Positions 8,177 to 16,551 of a DNA stretch of 27,364 nucleotides are shown here, piece by piece. Made by a program: the position numbers and the translations under genes. The stretch covers positions 1 through 27,364 of the forward strand of contig CAZMFZ010000039.1 of NCBI GenBank assembly GCA_964565665.1, written 5' to 3'. The notes beneath the pieces are model-generated. The model ran no database searches. It was not told where the DNA came from and saw only the letters and a list, made by a program, of their open reading frames with translations. Origin of the DNA: CAZMFZ01 sp964565665. Lineage in GTDB: Bacteria > Bacteroidota > Bacteroidia > Cytophagales > UBA9547. Positions within the stretch are counted from its first letter, which is position 1. Each line of letters begins with the position of its first letter.

Positions 8177-11100
8177 ATGAAAAAATCAGCGTTTATATTT
8201 TCGGTTTATATACTATCATTAGCCCTGTTGAGCTGCACCAAAAACGATATTAATATTTTAGTATTTTCCAAAACTGCTGGATTTAGACACGAATCTATCA
8301 CTGCAGGCAAGCAAATGTTTTTGAGGCTGGCTACAGATAACAAGTTGAAAATCGACACCACAGAAAATGCCTCTGCATTTACAGATGAAAATTTGAAACA
8401 ATACAATGTAATTGTTTTCCTCAGCACTACAGGCGATATTTTAGATTACAATCAGCAGGTGGCAATGGAGCGCTTTATACAATCGGGTGGCGGTTTCGTA
8501 GGCATTCATGCTGCTACCGATACCGAATACGGCTGGCCTTGGTATGTACAAATGGTGGGAGGCAGTTTCGAAAGCCACCCCAATGTGCAAAAAGCTACAA
8601 TTGATATTAAAGACAACCAACATCCCTCTACTTCGCATTTATCCAAACAATGGATTAGAGAAGATGAGTGGTACAACTTTAAAAATCTGAATCCCAGTGT
8701 GAAAGTACTGGCTACTATAGATGAAAAATCATACTCAGGAGGCAAATTAGGCGATTACCATCCAATGGTTTGGTGCCACGACTACGATGGAGGAAGGGCT
8801 TTTTATACTGAATTTGGGCACACCAATGAAAGTTTTTCTGATGCAAAATACATAGCCCATGTGCTTGGGGGAATTAAATATGCCATAGGCAAGGGCGAAA
8901 AACCCGATTATTCAAAGGCCAAAGCGCAATATAGACCAGATCAATCTCGCTTTCATAAGCAAATAATAAAAGAAGGATTGGACGAACCCATAGCATTGGC
9001 GATTTCTAAAGGTGGAAAAGTTTTTTATTGCGAGAGAAAAGGGAAAATATTCTGCTTTGATTCTAAAAAAGGAGGCGTAAAACAAGTTGCAAATTTATTG
9101 GTAGATGATTTTGCCGGAAATGGAATTATGGGCATGACACTCGACCCTGATTTTGATTACAATCATTATATGTATGTGTTTTATATTGATACCTTCCAGC
9201 TTTACAAACTATCGAGATTTAATTTTATAAACGACCAATTAGATTTGAATTCAGAAAAATTGGTATTCTCTTACAAACTTGACAAAGAACCAGGGGCACA
9301 CAATGGAGGAACTATTTTATTTGACAAAGAAGGTAATATACTGATTTCTACTGGCGATAATACACCACCATGGCAAGCAAACGGCTATCCGCCTTACGAC
9401 CAAAGAGTGGGCAGAGAAATGTACGATGCCCAACGCACGGCAGCAAATTCCAACGATTTCAGAGGGAAAATTCTACGTATCAAACCCAATAGCAATGGCT
9501 TAGGCTACACTATTCCCGAAGGAAATTTATTTGGAGAAAATACGCCTAATTGCCGTCCTGAAATATATGTTATGGGTTGTCGCAACCCTTGGAAAATGAG
9601 TTATGACAAAAAAACAAATTATCTATATTGGGGTGAAGTGGGACCAGATGCTGCAAATGATAGCACCGTAGGCACTAAAGGCTACGATGAAATAAACCAA
9701 GCACGCAAAGCCGGTTTTTTTGGTTGGCCCTATTTGATTGCAAATAATAAAACTTATGCAATGGTAGATTTGGTGAATGAAAGACCGGGAGCAATGTCTG
9801 ACCCAAATGCCATTGTAAATCTTTCAAAAAATAATACTGGGATTCAAAAAATACCTTTCCAGCCCCATAAAGCCCTTATTTATTATCCATATAGCCAAAG
9901 TTTTGAATTTCCAGAAGTAGGGTCTGGTGGCAGAACAGCCTGTGCAGGACCGGTATACTACCAAGCTGATGCAAAAAATTCTGACGTCAAATTTCCTGCT
10001 TATTATAATGGTAAATTATTTATTTATGAGTGGATGAGAGACTGGATAAAAGCCGTGACTCTTGATGCTGAAGGCAATTATGTAACCATGGAACCTGTAA
10101 TGGAAAATGTGCAATTTGCCCATCCATCGCACATAATGTTCGCATCTGATGGTTCGCTTTATGTACTAGAATATGGCTATATTTGGTACTCGCAAAGTGG
10201 AAATGCAAGGCTTTCCAGAGTTACATTCCACCAAGGAAACAGGCCAGCAGAAGCAAAAATAACAGCTCTAACCGATACCATCGGTGTAGAGCCGTTTATT
10301 ATAAAACTATCCGCCACAAAATCTTTCGACCCCGATGGCGATTCGCTTACTTTCGAATGGAGCGATGGAAATTACCAGGAATCAAAAGGCAAAATAGCTA
10401 CTTTTCAATACGATAAACCAGGCGTATACTGGGCAAAATTATTAGCAAAAGATAAAAATGGAACTGCCTCTATGGCATTTCAAAAAGTGATAGTGGGCAA
10501 TACCTTCCCCAAAGTAAAACTTATTACAAGTAGCGGTAATTCTTCATTTTATTGGGAAAATTCTGCATTAAAATATAGTGTAGAAGTTACTGATAATGAA
10601 GATATTAGTATTGATAAAAACAAAATAAAAGTAATTCTAAATTATTTGAATGTGGGTGAAGATATTTACCCGATTCCAACAGCGGGGCATAGTGGTGAAA
10701 AGCTTGAAAAAAGCATTACCGATAACCCACTCATTGCAGCTAGCGACTGTAAAGCTTGCCATACTATGAATAAAAAATCGGTAGGGCCTGCATTTGCAGA
10801 AATTGCCAAACGATATGCCAATGACGGTAATGCTCCAGCCATGTTGGCAAAGAAAATTATCAACGGTGGCGGAGGCAACTGGGGCGATCATGCCATGAGT
10901 GCTCATCCACAAATTACCCAAGGTACTGCCAAAGAAATGGTAAGCTATATTTTAAGCCTGACCAGTGAAAGCGATAGCAGAAACACCCAGATACTTCCAG
11001 CATCTGGCACTATTCCATCTTCCGAATTCTTAAATAAAAAAGGAACTTTTTACCTCACAGCCAGCTATGAAGATAATGGTAAAGATGGTAAAGGGAAGCT

Positions 11101-11554
11101 TAACAGCATCGATTTTGTCAAACTTAAAAATTCTATGGTGGAAAGCATAAATGCAGATACTTCAGGCAAATGTATTCCTATTACAAGTATTGCAGAGGGC
11201 TTTAAAAATAAATATACTGGTGCAATTATGAACAAATCTTATTTGTTGTTTAAGAATATAGACCTTAGCAACATTGCCTCTATAACTGCTCGAACAAATT
11301 CCAAACAAGCAAATGGCAAAATAGAAATTCATATAGACAGCAAGGACGGTGAATTATTAAGTGTAATACCAATTAAGGCTGCTGGAGCTTGGGAGAAATG
11401 GACAATTGCCACCCAAAATCTAAAACAAAAAACAGGGAAACACCATCTCTTCTTTATCTATGTCAACGACCGTGGAGACGATGTTACCGACCAGATAAAC
11501 TTCGATTGGATGCTACTAAACCAAGCTAAAACTGTAATGGTGGCAATAAATTAA
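8177..11554 (+). CDS. Multidomain lipoprotein: ThuA, PQQ-type sugar dehydrogenase, PKD, cytochrome c, CBM6-like
   Basis: An 1125-residue lipoprotein with lipobox LLSC (Cys20). Residues ~26-238 are a ThuA (trehalose-utilisation, GATase-like) domain with GFVGIHAATDT (H111, D115). Residues ~262-690 are a soluble glucose/sorbosone dehydrogenase-type six-bladed propeller with AHNGG (H375) and CRNPW (R469-N470), positions corresponding to catalytic and PQQ-contacting residues in PQQ glucose dehydrogenase. Residues ~692-775 are a PKD domain (SFDPDGDSLTFEW). Residues ~842-948 are a cytochrome c with CKACH (858-862) and a candidate axial Met907. Residues ~955-1121 resemble a CBM6-type carbohydrate-binding module. 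The likely job is sugar or glycoside oxidation at the cell surface or periplasm with electrons passed to the fused heme; substrate and PQQ supply are unknown. No PQQ synthesis genes are nearby. Confidence 0.93.
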   Translation: MKKSAFIFSVYILSLALLSCTKNDINILVFSKTAGFRHESITAGKQMFLRLATDNKLKIDTTENASAFTDENLKQYNVIVFLSTTGDILDYNQQVAMERFIQSGGGFVGIHAATDTEYGWPWYVQMVGGSFESHPNVQKATIDIKDNQHPSTSHLSKQWIREDEWYNFKNLNPSVKVLATIDEKSYSGGKLGDYHPMVWCHDYDGGRAFYTEFGHTNESFSDAKYIAHVLGGIKYAIGKGEKPDYSKAKAQYRPDQSRFHKQIIKEGLDEPIALAISKGGKVFYCERKGKIFCFDSKKGGVKQVANLLVDDFAGNGIMGMTLDPDFDYNHYMYVFYIDTFQLYKLSRFNFINDQLDLNSEKLVFSYKLDKEPGAHNGGTILFDKEGNILISTGDNTPPWQANGYPPYDQRVGREMYDAQRTAANSNDFRGKILRIKPNSNGLGYTIPEGNLFGENTPNCRPEIYVMGCRNPWKMSYDKKTNYLYWGEVGPDAANDSTVGTKGYDEINQARKAGFFGWPYLIANNKTYAMVDLVNERPGAMSDPNAIVNLSKNNTGIQKIPFQPHKALIYYPYSQSFEFPEVGSGGRTACAGPVYYQADAKNSDVKFPAYYNGKLFIYEWMRDWIKAVTLDAEGNYVTMEPVMENVQFAHPSHIMFASDGSLYVLEYGYIWYSQSGNARLSRVTFHQGNRPAEAKITALTDTIGVEPFIIKLSATKSFDPDGDSLTFEWSDGNYQESKGKIATFQYDKPGVYWAKLLAKDKNGTASMAFQKVIVGNTFPKVKLITSSGNSSFYWENSALKYSVEVTDNEDISIDKNKIKVILNYLNVGEDIYPIPTAGHSGEKLEKSITDNPLIAASDCKACHTMNKKSVGPAFAEIAKRYANDGNAPAMLAKKIINGGGGNWGDHAMSAHPQITQGTAKEMVSYILSLTSESDSRNTQILPASGTIPSSEFLNKKGTFYLTASYEDNGKDGKGKLNSIDFVKLKNSMVESINADTSGKCIPITSIAEGFKNKYTGAIMNKSYLLFKNIDLSNIASITARTNSKQANGKIEIHIDSKDGELLSVIPIKAAGAWEKWTIATQNLKQKTGKHHLFFIYVNDRGDDVTDQINFDWMLLNQAKTVMVAIN

Positions 11555-11692
11555 TTATCTCATGGCATAATTTTTTTAAAATTATTTATACCAATTCTTA
11601 TTTAAATATTGTAGAAGCAAATCTTTAACATTAATTCTACTTTACTTTTTAAAAGTTTGCCATAATTAATCCACTATTTTTAATTTAAAAAA

Positions 11693-12217
11693 ATGAAAAA
11701 ATCAAGTTTATTATTACTAATTCTTTGTTCAATACACATTGCCCAAGCCCAATACCGACTTAACAAAGGAAATGCACAGCTCAATGCAGGGGTAGGTTTC
11801 TCAGGTTGGGGTATTCCAGTGTATTTTGGTTTCGACTATGGTGTACACCGCGATATTTCTGTGGGTGGTGAAGTTTCATTTCGCTCTTACAGCAACCGAT
11901 ATGGATATGCCAACGACTACTATTCTCATCAAATATTCGGAATATTAGCCAATGGCAATTACCATTTCAATACCTTATTATCAATACCCAAAGAGTGGGA
12001 TTTTTACGCAGGGCTTAATTTGGGCTTTTATTATTGGTCGTCTCCGAGTGGTTTTAAAAACGAATATTATAACGATGGATTCAGAGGTTCGGGAATTGGC
12101 ATCGGTGCCCAAGTAGGCGGTAGGTACTATTTCAACAACCATTGGGGCTTAAATTTGGAAGTTGGTGGAGGAAATTATTTTGGAGGTGGTAAATTTGGCG
12201 TTACTTATGCTTTTTAA
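11693..12217 (+). CDS. Small outer-membrane beta-barrel protein
   Basis: A 174-residue protein with a signal peptide (MKKSSLLLLILCSIHIAQAQ, cleavage after AQAQ or AQA). The mature part is rich in glycine and aromatics with alternating strands (LNAGVGFSGWGIPVYFGFDYG, HIS-poor turns such as SNRYGYANDYYS) and ends in the aromatic terminal strand FGVTYAF, typical of 8-stranded outer-membrane barrels. No ligand or function can be assigned. It stands between two lipoprotein genes and has its own strong terminator, so it is probably transcribed alone or as the last gene of a unit. Confidence 0.85.
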   Translation: MKKSSLLLLILCSIHIAQAQYRLNKGNAQLNAGVGFSGWGIPVYFGFDYGVHRDISVGGEVSFRSYSNRYGYANDYYSHQIFGILANGNYHFNTLLSIPKEWDFYAGLNLGFYYWSSPSGFKNEYYNDGFRGSGIGIGAQVGGRYYFNNHWGLNLEVGGGNYFGGGKFGVTYAF

Positions 12218-12245
12218 TTTTTTACATAATCAATGGTAATTCTAG

Positions 12246-12284
12246 AAAACCAGTCCAAATTTTTAAATTGGGCTGGTTTTTTTT
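12246..12284 (+). terminator. Intrinsic terminator after the small barrel gene
   Basis: A 13-bp stem (12246-12258 with 12268-12280, one T-G wobble) with a 9-nt loop is followed by a T run reaching 12284. It lies 29 bases after the stop at 12217. Confidence 0.88.
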
Positions 12285-12353
12285 ATTCATCAAAGTTAAC
12301 TTTGATGTTGAAATTTCACTTAAAAATTCCATTTTTGTGTAAAATTACATCCT

Positions 12354-13223
12354 ATGCGAATCCACAGAATTTCCCTCTTATTGCCAATTGCTATTTGTTC
12401 TTCATGTTTGAATATAAATAATCCCACCCCAGTCGACAACCAGCTTACCACTGAAGTAGAGGCCATAGATGCTTATTTAAAAACAAACACTACAGATTAT
12501 ATTGCTTACAGCCCTTATGGAGTGCGATTTGTAGTTCATAGGTTTGGAAACGATGCACCGCCACGTAAAGGGCAAACAGTAAATTTCTCATACATGGGTA
12601 AAGTGTTTAAAGACAGCACATTATTCGCAAATGCCACGGTAAATTCACCTATCGAACAAGTAAATGTAAAAGGATTAACGGAATGGATACCAAGCTTACA
12701 AGGCGGTAGCATTGCAACTATTTTTGTTCCTTCTAGATACGCCTATGGTAATATTCAAAATTCGAAAATTCCTGCCAATACCCCTGTATTTTTTCAGATT
12801 ACTTTTACTGGCATTACAAAATCTGCTGCACAACAAGCCCTATTCAATAGCGACACAACTTCCATTCGCAACTATTTGAATACCAATGCAATAACCAATA
12901 CCGTACTTCATCCAAGTGGAATTAGCTATAAAATTGACTTACAAGGAAATGGCATTTACCCAAAACCGTATGATAATGTCAACATCAATTACAAAGGCTC
13001 TACTATGGCAGATGGCAAAGTATTTCAGGAAAGCGATCTTAATAATACAAGTATTTTTAGTCTGATAGATGGCCTTATAATTGGCATTCCATTAATAAGC
13101 GAGGGTGGCAAAGCCACGTTTTACATCCCTTCTTTATTGGCTTATGGAGAAGATGGTAGTGGTACTATTGCTAAAAATTCTAACTTGATATTTGAAATCA
13201 GCTTAAAATCTATCGCGAAATAA
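12354..13223 (+). CDS. Lipoprotein with two FKBP-type peptidyl-prolyl isomerase domains
   Basis: A 289-residue predicted lipoprotein: signal residues 1-17 and a cysteine at 18 (ICSSC, a loose lipobox). Residues ~66-155 form the first FKBP domain (KGQTVNFSYMGKVF ... WIPSLQGG ... SRYAYG ... VFFQITF). Residues ~198-287 form the second (YDNVNINYKGSTMADGKVF ... LISEGGKATFYIPSLLAYG). FKBPs isomerise X-Pro bonds and act as chaperones in the periplasm or at the outer membrane. Both domains keep the tyrosine of the AYG motif, but both lack the aspartate that follows the core Phe in active FKBPs (Ala92, Gln225), and the second has Ile where the first has a Trp. Reduced catalysis or a purely binding role is possible. 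It converges with the TonB-like gene, seven bases between stops. Confidence 0.9.
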   Translation: MRIHRISLLLPIAICSSCLNINNPTPVDNQLTTEVEAIDAYLKTNTTDYIAYSPYGVRFVVHRFGNDAPPRKGQTVNFSYMGKVFKDSTLFANATVNSPIEQVNVKGLTEWIPSLQGGSIATIFVPSRYAYGNIQNSKIPANTPVFFQITFTGITKSAAQQALFNSDTTSIRNYLNTNAITNTVLHPSGISYKIDLQGNGIYPKPYDNVNINYKGSTMADGKVFQESDLNNTSIFSLIDGLIIGIPLISEGGKATFYIPSLLAYGEDGSGTIAKNSNLIFEISLKSIAK

Positions 13224-13230
13224 TACCTTC

Positions 13231-14112
13231 CTATTTTACCTTAATTATAAAAGTAATCTTGCCTGAGGAAGTAGAGCCGGGTGCTTTGTTGTCAGTTTTA
13301 ATGAATGAAAGTTTTTCCACTTCTTGTCTGTAAATTTTCTCCACAGCAGGACTTACTGTAGTTTCAAGTAGTTTCAGATTTATCAAATCACCTTGGTCGT
13401 CTATAGTGATTTGATACACTATTTTACCGTTTTCATCTTCATTGTCGTCTTTAACTTTAGGTTTTTTGGCCCATTTCCATCCAGCCAAGTCGAGCGAAGC
13501 ACCTCCTCCTGATCCACCATTACCATCGCCACCCGTTCCAGCATTGCCATATAAGGCTTTTGCATTTACATCTCCTTGCGGATTGCCTTGATCGCCCACT
13601 GCTCCATTTTTGTCACCATTGTTATTACCTCCTTTGGTAGAATTGCCCGATTGTCCACCAAACAATGCAGCAGGATTTACTTTCTTATCCTCTACTTTCT
13701 TTACTTCCTCCTTCGAACTAGATTTTGCTTTCGCTTTTACAGTTTCGGTTTTACTTTCTTCCTTTTCGGTAGGCACTGACTTCACCTCTGATTCCTCATC
13801 GGAAGTAACTAGATTGCCATCATTTGCAGATTTCAATTCCTGTAGCGTAGCTTCTTGATTATCAATAGGTTTGGCTTGTTCTTCCAAGGGCTTGTTTTCT
13901 TCTTTTAAAGGACTATCATTTGCATCGTTTAAAGTCTGAACTTCACCTGTACCTTCATCTACATAGCCCAAATTCAATACTACACCAGAGCCACCACTAA
14001 AAGGTGGATTAGGTGTATGTAAAATAAATAGAAACAAAAATGCTAGTAGCAGGGTGTGAATGCCCAAAGAGATAACAAAAGCGGAGGTTTTATTTTCTGT
14101 TTCAGTAGTCAT
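13231..14112 (-). CDS. TonB-like energy-transducing protein
   Basis: A 293-residue inner-membrane-anchored periplasmic protein. An N-terminal signal anchor spans ~10-31 (short cytoplasmic end, then hydrophobic LGIHTLLLAFLFLFIL); the histidine in the anchor (H19) recalls the essential H20 of E. coli TonB. A long charged linker (Glu/Lys-rich, ~66-145) and a Gly/Asn-rich stretch (~150-206) span the periplasm. The last ~80 residues (KIVYQITIDDQGDL ... SGKITFIIKVK) fit a TonB C-terminal domain that contacts outer-membrane partners. It follows exbD with 3 bp between and is the last gene of the cluster. TolA-like function is an alternative, because the cluster resembles Tol more than an iron-uptake Ton system. 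Confidence 0.87.
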   Translation of the reverse strand: MTTETENKTSAFVISLGIHTLLLAFLFLFILHTPNPPFSGGSGVVLNLGYVDEGTGEVQTLNDANDSPLKEENKPLEEQAKPIDNQEATLQELKSANDGNLVTSDEESEVKSVPTEKEESKTETVKAKAKSSSKEEVKKVEDKKVNPAALFGGQSGNSTKGGNNNGDKNGAVGDQGNPQGDVNAKALYGNAGTGGDGNGGSGGGASLDLAGWKWAKKPKVKDDNEDENGKIVYQITIDDQGDLINLKLLETTVSPAVEKIYRQEVEKLSFIKTDNKAPGSTSSGKITFIIKVK

Positions 14113-14115
14113 GGG

Positions 14116-14526
14116 CTAGCCTTTAGCAGGTGCTTGGGTGGCCAATATCATCTTTATTTTCAATTTGCTGCCTAAGGCAAGCACATCCACCAAGGTTTGC
14201 ACCTGGATAGACTTATCTACTTTTAAAACTACAGTAATATCTGCATTCGCAGCAGTTAGTGTTTTTAATCGGGGTTCAAGTTGTGTAAATGCTAATGGTG
14301 TTTTATCATTGTTGATAAAATATTGCAAATCTTTTGAAATGGAAAGGCTGAATTGTTGTTTGGTTACCGTTTGTCCGGCTTTGGCTTGAGGCAAAAGTAG
14401 TTTGATTACATTAGGGTTAGCTAATGTGCTGGCAATCAGGAAAAAGAGCATCAAAAAAAACATAATATCGCTCAATGCTCCACTTTCAACCGATACATGC
14501 GATTTTTTTCTTGGGCGTAGATTCAT
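14116..14526 (-). CDS. exbD: ExbD/TolR-family proton-channel subunit
   Basis: A 136-residue protein of normal ExbD length. A basic N-terminus (RPRKKSHV) precedes one transmembrane helix at ~17-36 (GALSDIMFFLMLFFLIAS) containing Asp20, equivalent to the proton-carrying aspartate of ExbD/TolR. The periplasmic part (~45-130) has the NTF-like fold pattern seen in this family. With ExbB it forms the inner-membrane motor using proton-motive force. It lies between exbB (31-bp gap) and the TonB-like gene (3-bp gap), clearly in one operon. Confidence 0.94.
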   Translation of the reverse strand: MNLRPRKKSHVSVESGALSDIMFFLMLFFLIASTLANPNVIKLLLPQAKAGQTVTKQQFSLSISKDLQYFINNDKTPLAFTQLEPRLKTLTAANADITVVLKVDKSIQVQTLVDVLALGSKLKIKMILATQAPAKG

Positions 14527-14557
14527 TACTTTTTACTTCTAAAATTATTGTGAATAA

Positions 14558-15253
14558 TTATTCTGAAAGCAACTCAGTAAATTCCAATGAGGCTGATTCT
14601 AGTTTCAATATCAGATTCTCAATCATCATATTTATGTAGTGATAACCAGTGTGAGCTAAAATTCCCACAATCAGACCTGCTGCACTAGTTACCATTTTCT
14701 CATACAAGCCACCCGCTATCAACCCAATGCTTATATTATCGGCCAATGAAATATTATAAAATATCTTGATAACTCCAGAAATAGTACCCACGAAACCCAG
14801 CATAGGTGCTATAGCAGCCACAATTCCCAAAATAGCTAAACCTTTTTCCAATTTCATTATTTCCAGCTTTCCTGTAGCCTCCATTGCGTTCTCAATTTGC
14901 TTTATAGGGCTCCCAATTTTTGCTACTCCTTTACTCAGAACAGTAGCCAATGAAGAGTTTTCTTTGTTCAATATAATTCTTGCCGTATTTACATCACCAG
15001 TTTTTATGGCTGGTGTAATGGAAGAAAGCAACGAATTGGCATTTTTTCCCGCTTTACGAACGGCAATTATTCTTTCGGCAATAATATAAATGGCAATGAA
15101 TGACAAGATGAAAATGGGGATCATGATTAATCCTCCTTTCATCACCAAATCTATCAATGTTATATCGGTTGTGGCTGCTACCGTCTCAGGAGACTCGATG
15201 CCCAATTCCGATTGCCCCGTAGTAATTTGCAATAAGGGATTTATAAAAAACAT
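14558..15253 (-). CDS. exbB: ExbB/TolQ/MotA-family proton-channel subunit
   Basis: A 231-residue inner-membrane protein when started at ATG 15253. Three transmembrane helices are visible at ~41-60, ~138-163 (GFVGTISG with Thr157) and ~185-206 (MVTSAAGLIVGILA), with the large cytoplasmic loop between the first two. ExbB pentamers surround ExbD and form the proton path. The frame stays open to 15382, but that longer start would overlap the upstream gene by 19 bp and add 43 residues (15254-15382) that do not resemble ExbB N-termini; the MFFINPLLQ start is the standard kind. In the third helix, the position usually Thr in ExbB appears as Ser190 next to Thr189, and the common Pro is Leu. An 11-bp hairpin lies in its 110-bp leader. 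Confidence 0.9.
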   Translation of the reverse strand: MFFINPLLQITTGQSELGIESPETVAATTDITLIDLVMKGGLIMIPIFILSFIAIYIIAERIIAVRKAGKNANSLLSSITPAIKTGDVNTARIILNKENSSLATVLSKGVAKIGSPIKQIENAMEATGKLEIMKLEKGLAILGIVAAIAPMLGFVGTISGVIKIFYNISLADNISIGLIAGGLYEKMVTSAAGLIVGILAHTGYHYINMMIENLILKLESASLEFTELLSE

Positions 15254-15296
15254 AGTGTAAAAGAGATTAAAAAAAAATAGTAACGAGGAAAATAGG

Positions 15297-15322
15297 CAAG
15301 ATATTATATCGATAATATCTTG
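15297..15322. repeat. 11-bp inverted repeat in the exbB leader
   Basis: Arms 15297-15307 and 15312-15322 (CAAGATATTAT/ATAATATCTTG) are perfectly complementary around a 4-nt loop. It sits between the SPOR gene stop and the chosen exbB start. On the minus strand a T-rich stretch follows about 20 nt later, too far for a standard terminator. It may be an attenuator, processing site or protein-binding palindrome. Confidence 0.6.
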
Positions 15323-15363
15323 TAGACCAAAATAAATGAGTGAATTTCTAGTAAATTCAAATA

Positions 15364-16548
15364 TTAATATCCCAAAACCCATAGTTCATCACCATAAGCA
15401 TCTATGAATGATTTTTTCTGTGCTTGAGCTTCATCGTATGTGGAATAATCTGCAACAGTAACTCTGTAAACGCCTTTCTCATCATAAGAATCGATAATTT
15501 TTGAGGAATTGCCTGCGTTAATCATTTCGCTCAACAAACGTGCAGCTTTGTTTTTGCTTTTAAAGCCTCCCGCAACGATGTAAAATCTGCCTGTACGGTC
15601 GGTGATGATGTTTTGTGGGTCGATATTTACTTGAACAGGCAATACTACATTTTGAGAAGCTAAATTGGTAGGTTCATCTTCTGGAAGAGATTGTTCAGCT
15701 GGAGGAGTATAAGTATCTGTTTGCTCTCCAGTGGCTTCTCCATCTGCAGGTTGCTCATCTTCAGATTCACTTGGAAGTAATTTATTGTTATCAACATCGG
15801 TCGAAGACGCTATTTCTCCTCTGCCAAAAATAGACAAGGGGCTGAAACTGCCAATGGCAAATGTTTGCTTATCCATATTAAGATAGTAGGCTGTACCTGC
15901 GGTAATTACCAACGCAATTATAGCCATTACATAGTAAATGGCTAAATTTTCAGACTTCTTTTGCTGTTTTTCTCTGCCAAATTCGTCTAAATCCACTTCT
16001 TCCATCTCCTCATCTGATGCGTACTGATTTACAGATTCATCATCATCTTCTAGCTCGTTGTAGTTAGTTGAAGCCATAAGTTTTGGTTTTTTAGTTTTAA
16101 ATAAAGTTTTAGACTCTAAAGTTCTATCAATTGGTTTGAAATATAAGTCAGGCAAGCCAAAGCTTTCTTTCAAGTAATTAAATCTTAAATATTGTTCAAA
16201 ATTATAATTTCCATCTTCATTAAGGTAAATTCTACCTAAAGATTCAATGGTATATTGTGCATTTTCTTTTACTTGGTTTTTTATTTCAGCAACATAGCTG
16301 TCAACCGCATTATACGCATCTAAAATACTAATATTTTCATTGTCCGCAATATAATCAATCAATAAACTATCGTTTGTGGTTAGTTTATCATTGAAAGCAA
16401 TTTGTTTTCTTGGCGGGGTTATTTTATTTTTAGCAATACTGATTTCCGAACCCATATAGGTGGCTATAAATCCGCCAAAATTGGGAACAATTACACAATC
16501 AAAATCTAATAAAAGTTCTTTTAAATGTTTTTCAACTACTATGTTCAC
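15364..16548 (-). CDS. HU-CCDC81-type domain / transmembrane / SPOR protein
   Basis: A 394-residue single-pass inner-membrane protein. Residues 1-~140 match the bacterial HU-CCDC81 module (MNIVVEKHLKELLLDFDCVI then VPNFGGFIATYMG), two HU/IHF-like domains characteristic of Bacteroidota. Residues ~160-200 are acidic then basic (GREKQQKKSE), followed by a transmembrane helix at 203-222. The basic flank predicts the N-terminus inside the cytoplasm. A Pro/Glu/Ser/Thr-rich linker (~245-305) leads to a SPOR domain at 318-394 (FYIVAGGFKSKNKAARLLSE ... YRVTVADYSTYDEAQ), a periplasmic fold that binds denuded septal peptidoglycan. It has a GTG start; the codon two before it is the stop of the upstream gene, so no longer start exists. 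Whether the HU part binds DNA is not shown here. Confidence 0.9.
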   Translation of the reverse strand: MNIVVEKHLKELLLDFDCVIVPNFGGFIATYMGSEISIAKNKITPPRKQIAFNDKLTTNDSLLIDYIADNENISILDAYNAVDSYVAEIKNQVKENAQYTIESLGRIYLNEDGNYNFEQYLRFNYLKESFGLPDLYFKPIDRTLESKTLFKTKKPKLMASTNYNELEDDDESVNQYASDEEMEEVDLDEFGREKQQKKSENLAIYYVMAIIALVITAGTAYYLNMDKQTFAIGSFSPLSIFGRGEIASSTDVDNNKLLPSESEDEQPADGEATGEQTDTYTPPAEQSLPEDEPTNLASQNVVLPVQVNIDPQNIITDRTGRFYIVAGGFKSKNKAARLLSEMINAGNSSKIIDSYDEKGVYRVTVADYSTYDEAQAQKKSFIDAYGDELWVLGY

Positions 16549-16551
16549 CCT

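Noticed and set aside
12233..12421. 62-codon plus-strand frame between the small barrel gene and the FKBP gene
   Set aside because: It runs through the terminator hairpin and T tract at 12246-12284, overlaps the FKBP start in another frame and encodes no recognisable protein.
15254..15382. 43-residue N-terminal extension of ExbB
   Set aside because: It would overlap the SPOR gene, translates a perfect hairpin and does not resemble ExbB N-termini; ATG 15253 is standard.
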